Positions 59,215 to 64,000 of a stretch of DNA of 64,000 bases are shown piece after piece. Position numbers and translations under genes: made by a program. Source of the DNA: Strongylocentrotus purpuratus. Taxonomy: Eukaryota; Echinodermata; Echinoidea; Camarodonta; Strongylocentrotidae. The notes beneath the pieces were generated by a model. That model saw only the letters and a list, made by a program, of their open reading frames with translations. It was not told where the DNA came from and ran no database searches. The stretch covers positions 28,632,921 through 28,696,920 of the forward strand of contig NW_022145615.1 in NCBI RefSeq assembly GCF_000002235.5, given 5' to 3'. Within the stretch, counting starts at the first letter, position 1, and each line of letters starts with the position of its first letter.

Positions 59215-59290
59215 TTATAATAATAATAATAATAATTGATTCTTATTGAGCGCTACTACAGACAAGCTGATCAGAGCGGTATTACAGCAG
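59215..59290 (-). repeat. Retroelement tail remnant
   Basis: (ATA)n followed by ttgattcttattgagcgcta; on the minus strand this is a gcgctcaataag...attattatt tail. Confidence 0.4.
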
Positions 59291-61122
59291 AAAAGAAACA
59301 TAACAATCAAACAAGGAACAGTAATTAAGATATTATGAACGAAAAGAAACTTAGCTACTCAAAATGTACATTATGGATTCAAGATGGAAAGATGGTTCAT
59401 ACAATGCCTTCTTGTACTCGCAGACCCTACATTGCATGTTCCAACTTTGTTGCAAGTTATCGTAATGTCCACCGATTTCCTTAATGTGGTTAAGGAATTC
59501 AAGTAACCATACATGTTCATTTTATACAATGTTACAAAATTTGTGGATTTTACCACTATTCACGATTAATGAGCCTTTTTGCTCTTCCACTTTCTAGTTA
59601 AATCTTTCATAGCTTACTGAACTACAAAAGCAAAGGGCTGACAAATGACATCTTGAATGCTTGTTCAACATTCGGTTGCACTTTTGACATTATCAGATAC
59701 ATGTATAACTTCATACAATTTCAAAAATGCCAAAATACAACAGATAGAATCATAAGTTTATGACTACATGTACGCTGTATACAAAGCTGATTTGGACTAT
59801 TTTTGAAAGAGATGTAAGTAAAGCAATTCAGTTGACTCATTTCAGTTAGGTCTATCTGTCAGCAGATATTTGCGCATCCCCGGGATTGGAAAAAGGTGAT
59901 ATTTTGGTCCGAATTTCTTTTGTATTTGCTTCACCCGACCCCAAATCCCTAGCGCTCATCAACTCTGCGCTGACAATCTCTCGTGAGTGATACATGTATC
60001 TCCATGTTTATCAAAAACATATTGGGATCCCATTGCTTCGTAACGATTCACTCAATTTAATCAAGTTCTTCCGCTGTATACCACCCAGGCAGGACTGTGC
60101 AGTGAGTCAGGGACCATTGGAGATGCACTAATTATATAGGAAAATGCTATTCATGGTCATGAAAAAGCTTCTTCTATCGGTTGCTATTGCCCAAATCAAA
60201 CCAATCAGGTTCAATATTATATAAAAATCCCGAACATTTAAATGTTGTGATTAAAAATACTGTGATCTACTAAAATAACTTCAGACATTTGCAGTCAGGA
60301 TACATGTATATCAGTGGAATGTCAAAATAGCAATGATTTCTAACCTTTAACTGAGACAATGATTGAATAGAATAACAAACAGTTTACCATTTTCCCAACA
60401 AATCCATTTCACTCTGAAGTGTCAAATCAAATTAAGTATTTATTATCTCTAAATCAATTATCCTACTGATTTCTAGCTTTAAACATTGAGTCATTGAGGC
60501 AACAAATGTGTAAAATGCTAGTCAGGTTCCTAACATTTTACATGATGAGAGTATACTTCATGAAATAGAGATTTACTGATTATACGTCATGGGACATACT
60601 TCATGGACATTTCCTAATTCCTTGATATGTTTCTAGGATGAACATGGGTAACATTCCGCAGTCATGTTCTTTCCTCTCCCATGGGATTGAAATCACTTAC
60701 TCATAAATTCCTTCTCATCAAATCCAATATCCCCTTATTATACCTTAAATGTCAACTCTCCATACCGAATAAGTGAGGATTGAAGTCTCTCCATTTTCAA
60801 ATGTTTTGTTTCTATCAAACTACAGCTACAGTGTATACTCATTTGTAAAAATTCAATAAAAGTCTTCATACATGATCGAGTTGCTCAGAGAGCATGAAAC
60901 ATGAACATGAACTTGAACTTGAACTCTGTTACACCTTCAGGAAGACCATATAGAGAACAAAAGAAATAAACATCAAGATGTACATATCGCACAAAGGCCT
61001 TCATGTAGCCTTCCTGATCGCTAGTATTAGTTTTAAATAGCTAATTAATTAAGTATACCCATACACATACAACACTAATTAAAGAGACCACAATAGACTG
61101 TTTCACATTTGTCTAAAATCAG

Positions 61123-61139
61123 AGGGGGGGGGGGGGGGG
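61123..61139. repeat. G homopolymer tract
   Basis: About 17 G in a row. Similar tracts are at about 3167-3191, 3675-3689, 6959-6971, 17179-17192, 26747-26763 and 33461-33478. They are hard to sequence, so lengths may be wrong. Confidence 0.9.
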
Positions 61140-61697
61140 CTAGGGATCACATGAACTCTTATGAATAGACTTCAATTTCATCTGATATGAATACAGATAT
61201 GACTAAAATAGTCAATTAATCTTCTCTGTAAAGCTCTCAAGGGTATAAATAGTGATTGATTAGTGATCAGGAGGGCTACAAGGCCTCAATGCTAGATGCT
61301 GTTAGTTAAAGGCAGTCCTGGTTTCTGGATATGATGGAAAATATATACAAAGTGGTAAAGAATCCAACAAAATATAGACTGAATGCTCAAGACAAAAAGT
61401 AGATAATATCTATCAAACAAATTTGCAGTGAAATGAATAAAGGCTAATTATTAATGAGCAAAGAAAAATAAGGAAATGTAGGCTGTTGGGCCAACAAACA
61501 GATCATGTACATGTAGTCCCACAAGCGCTTCTGTGTGTTGGTGCTTTTTAGTAGATAATTTCAATGAGCTTGAGAGTTTGATTACATTTTGCTAGTCCAA
61601 ACAATCCATGTACCTGTACAGCACATGAGTATCACTCAATTATATGGCAAGCTTTTCTGGAAACAAAGTTAAATTAACAAACGCAAGGTGGCTAGCT

Positions 61698-62234
61698 TTA
61701 AAGGTACTATGTCCCGTTTGCAGCCAACCTCAAATTCTGTAGAACTTTGCAGGAATTATGAATATGTCATGTATGTCCTATCTGTGAAATTTAAACGTTA
61801 GCAGTGTCCTCATATTCAAATTATGCAAGGAAACCTGTTTACTTCACTGTCAGACACTATTGAGTGACTGACTGGCTTTTTTCTTCTTTGGTAATAACAC
61901 ACATGAAAAGAGTTGTAAAGGGTACATGAGCATTTGTCTACAATGTACATCAATAACCCACTTCTTGTGATGGCCAAGATTAAACTGATTGAATCTTTGC
62001 GCAGCATAAAACGTATGACCATTCGGTACAATTGTCTGAAAATCAAGACTATTACTTTTGGGCTCTATAGCCCTAAAGTCGATTTGACAACTAATAGTCA
62101 TTATTTTCCCACTTGAAGACATTTTCAAGCCCCACCTTTTTTAGGGAAGTTCTAAATTAGTATTATCTTTCAAATGCAGTTGGAATTTAACTTTTTCATT
62201 TTTTTGGCCTGCAAATGGGACATAGTACCTTTAA
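61698..62234. mobile_element. 537-bp TTAA transposon with GGTACTATGTCCC termini
   Basis: TTAAAGGTACTATGTCCCGT at the left and GGGACATAGTACCTTTAA at the right are inverted complements; the following gtttgcag and ctgcaaat also pair. TTAA duplication is typical of piggyBac-like elements. Short frames inside show no transposase. Confidence 0.85.
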
Positions 62235-64000
62235 GCTATAAAAAGATACATCAAAACTAAGATCACATGCCAATCATCGTGAATCGGACGTTTCTCTCGC
62301 TGACTCGATGTCACTCTCGGAAGTCATCAGACGCCTTACATAGGAACTTATTTGTCATGGTGGGACCTTGTAGTAATTATCACACTAACCCATAGGCAGT
62401 GTCCCCTCCCCCTCCCCCTCCCCCCCTCCCACCTCCTCTAAGGTCATTTTTCACATGATCATTACGTAAACTGGCTAGGGGCTTGCTTGTCTTCACACAA
62501 GCATTCGGTGTGATAGGATGGGAGGGATTTGTTGTGTTGTGCACCAGTGAGACTAGATCTCTAGCTGCTACCGGTATGCATTTTGCAATATCATTACCCA
62601 AGAAAAGGATGCATCAATGGGCCAAAATAACCAGCTATTTTCAGACTCTGGATATTTTCCTGAAGCTCAAAATTGCGTCTTCACCAGACCGATACACTCA
62701 TCACAAGCTAGCGCAAAGGGCTATTCGGGAAACAAGACCAAGATTTCTAAAATTTGCTAAACATACATGTAGGATTCAAATAGGAATCCACTATCTAAGC
62801 ACAATACATACATGTACACATGGTCCTCCAATATACCAAAAATAAGATCAACTAAATAGCACAGTATTCTGGTATTATGAGCATTTAATTGGTTGAGTAA
62901 TCGTAGCTCAAACATTGAGTCACCGGGGTAAATATGAAGCAGGATTCTCTCAACAGCACAATAGGAAATGCCCTGATCACTCGCAATCTCCCTGCATGCC
63001 CACTTGTATCTTACTCATGAGGAAATACGACCGAGGAGTTCAAGCAACGTAAGGCATCTTAATTCTACATCTTACATCTTATCTTCCTATGCGCTGCAAA
63101 AGGATGCAAATATAAATTTGGGTCACTCTTTCTTCTTATTTTATTTTTTATTTTTTGCAGAAAGGGTAAAGAAACATAAATTTTGCCACTTTCTTCTTTA
63201 TTTGGTTTATGGTTTGCGCGGAAAGGGTAAAAGAAATGTTAGAGAGAAATTACAACATATCACTTATTAACTATTCAGATAAAGTACAAGCAAAATGTAT
63301 TGTGTACAAGTAAATATACATGTAGATGATGTCACAGAAAGATTAAAGGCATACTCCTAGAGCTAGACCTGTATTGTATGTACATTCTCTTTCTGTGCAT
63401 AAGTTAATGCTATTTGCAAGGCACGTTCATGTGGCAACAACATGGCTTTCTTTAATATTAAGTGAAAGTTCACATGCCCCTTTCACAGATCGGTGATCTG
63501 AACAAAACACAGAGTCCCAAGATGGTATCAAACGGCCTGAAGCCAGACGTAACCAGCGAAATGCCACAGAGAAATCATAATTTTACATCTTCCTGCAATT
63601 TCCAGGAGCTGATCTATAAATTGGTCAAAAAATCAACAATTACTACATGAATCATAACTTTCATGAAACTATTATTAAAAGTCTCTTCTATAAAAAGATG
63701 CGGACTAGTGATGAACTTGTGATGGACTTTAATAGCTCTCACCTGAAAACCAAACAATGAATCAAATATACACTCATACACGTCAGATATATGGTTATAC
63801 TCATCAACAAAGCAGACAGGCAGATGTACACGTAACGGCAGTTAAGCTCTTTTCTGGAAATAGCTCTTTCTCATCACTTGAGCTATATTCAGCCACGGAT
63901 CTGCACCTTGCGCATGAATCAAAGAACAGCTGCTATAATCATATTCTTTGAATGATATCTCTTCTTTCCTTCAACAGGTTCAAAATAAGCTTTGTCATAA

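Larger units (their letters stand above)
52421..64000. other. Region upstream of the PTPN9 start exon without supported coding exons
   Basis: I looked on the minus strand for the missing CRAL-TRIO exons (splice-bounded frames resembling FLMARKF or RNGLVFIYDM) and saw none. It is therefore either a long first intron, with the CRAL-TRIO exons beyond base 64000, or intergenic DNA. It contains MITEs, a CT-rich tract, a (GAT)n array and unique AT-rich sequence. Confidence 0.5.

Noticed and set aside
62483..62845. 120-codon plus-strand frame
   Set aside because: No domain, no splice context; considered chance.
52421..64000. CRAL-TRIO exons of PTPN9
   Set aside because: Several donor-like strings (for example near 63744) were examined, but the adjoining frames do not resemble the domain.

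Overview
This window is animal (metazoan) genomic DNA, not prokaryotic. It has three protein-coding genes split by GT-AG introns, AT-rich introns, tRNA-derived SINE and LINE remnants, many short inverted-repeat transposons, and simple repeats: (GA)n, (GAT)n, (ATA)n and long G tracts. The repeat style (frequent TACATGTA words, SINE/LINE tails of the gcgctatataa...attattatt type, dense MITEs) and the divergence of the proteins from vertebrates suggest a marine deuterostome, probably an echinoderm such as a sea urchin. That assignment is inference; no species-specific marker was seen.

Layout. (1) 364-2332, minus strand: the first four coding exons of TIMM44, the matrix-side subunit of the mitochondrial TIM23 import motor. 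The gene continues beyond base 1. (2) 2333-13215: about 10.9 kb without a recognisable coding exon. It holds the TIMM44 promoter with a G-rich block, a composite TTAA-bounded transposon with a second transposon nested inside it (which carries a C2H2 zinc-finger fragment), and several other repeats. (3) 13451-31533, plus strand: a complete 17-exon GBA2 gene (non-lysosomal glucosylceramidase, GH116). All splice phases join to give 903 residues. (4) 31534 to about 39490: the convergent 3' region shared by GBA2 and PTPN9, mostly UTR, repeats and low-complexity DNA. (5) 39494-51673, minus strand: a six-exon PTPN9 (MEG2-type) protein tyrosine phosphatase transcript of 576 residues, with an intact phosphatase domain. 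Its visible first exon splices in phase into the very end of the CRAL-TRIO domain, so this form lacks that domain. (6) 51674-64000: about 12 kb with no coding exon I can support. It has MITEs, a (GAT)n array and a few unique blocks that could be regulatory.

The three genes have no obvious common pathway. TIMM44 acts at the mitochondrial inner membrane, GBA2 cleaves glucosylceramide at the cytosolic face of the ER/Golgi, and PTPN9 in vertebrates is a phosphatase targeted to secretory vesicles by phosphoinositide binding. TIMM44 and GBA2 are divergent; GBA2 and PTPN9 are convergent.

The main points for a second look are the CRAL-TRIO-less PTPN9 first exon, the nested transposon with its zinc-finger fragment, a set of TTAA-type MITEs sitting within about 25 bp of splice donors, and a CpG-rich block with a perfect 17-bp palindrome about 3.9 kb upstream of the PTPN9 start exon. 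I did not find a convincing new multi-gene system.
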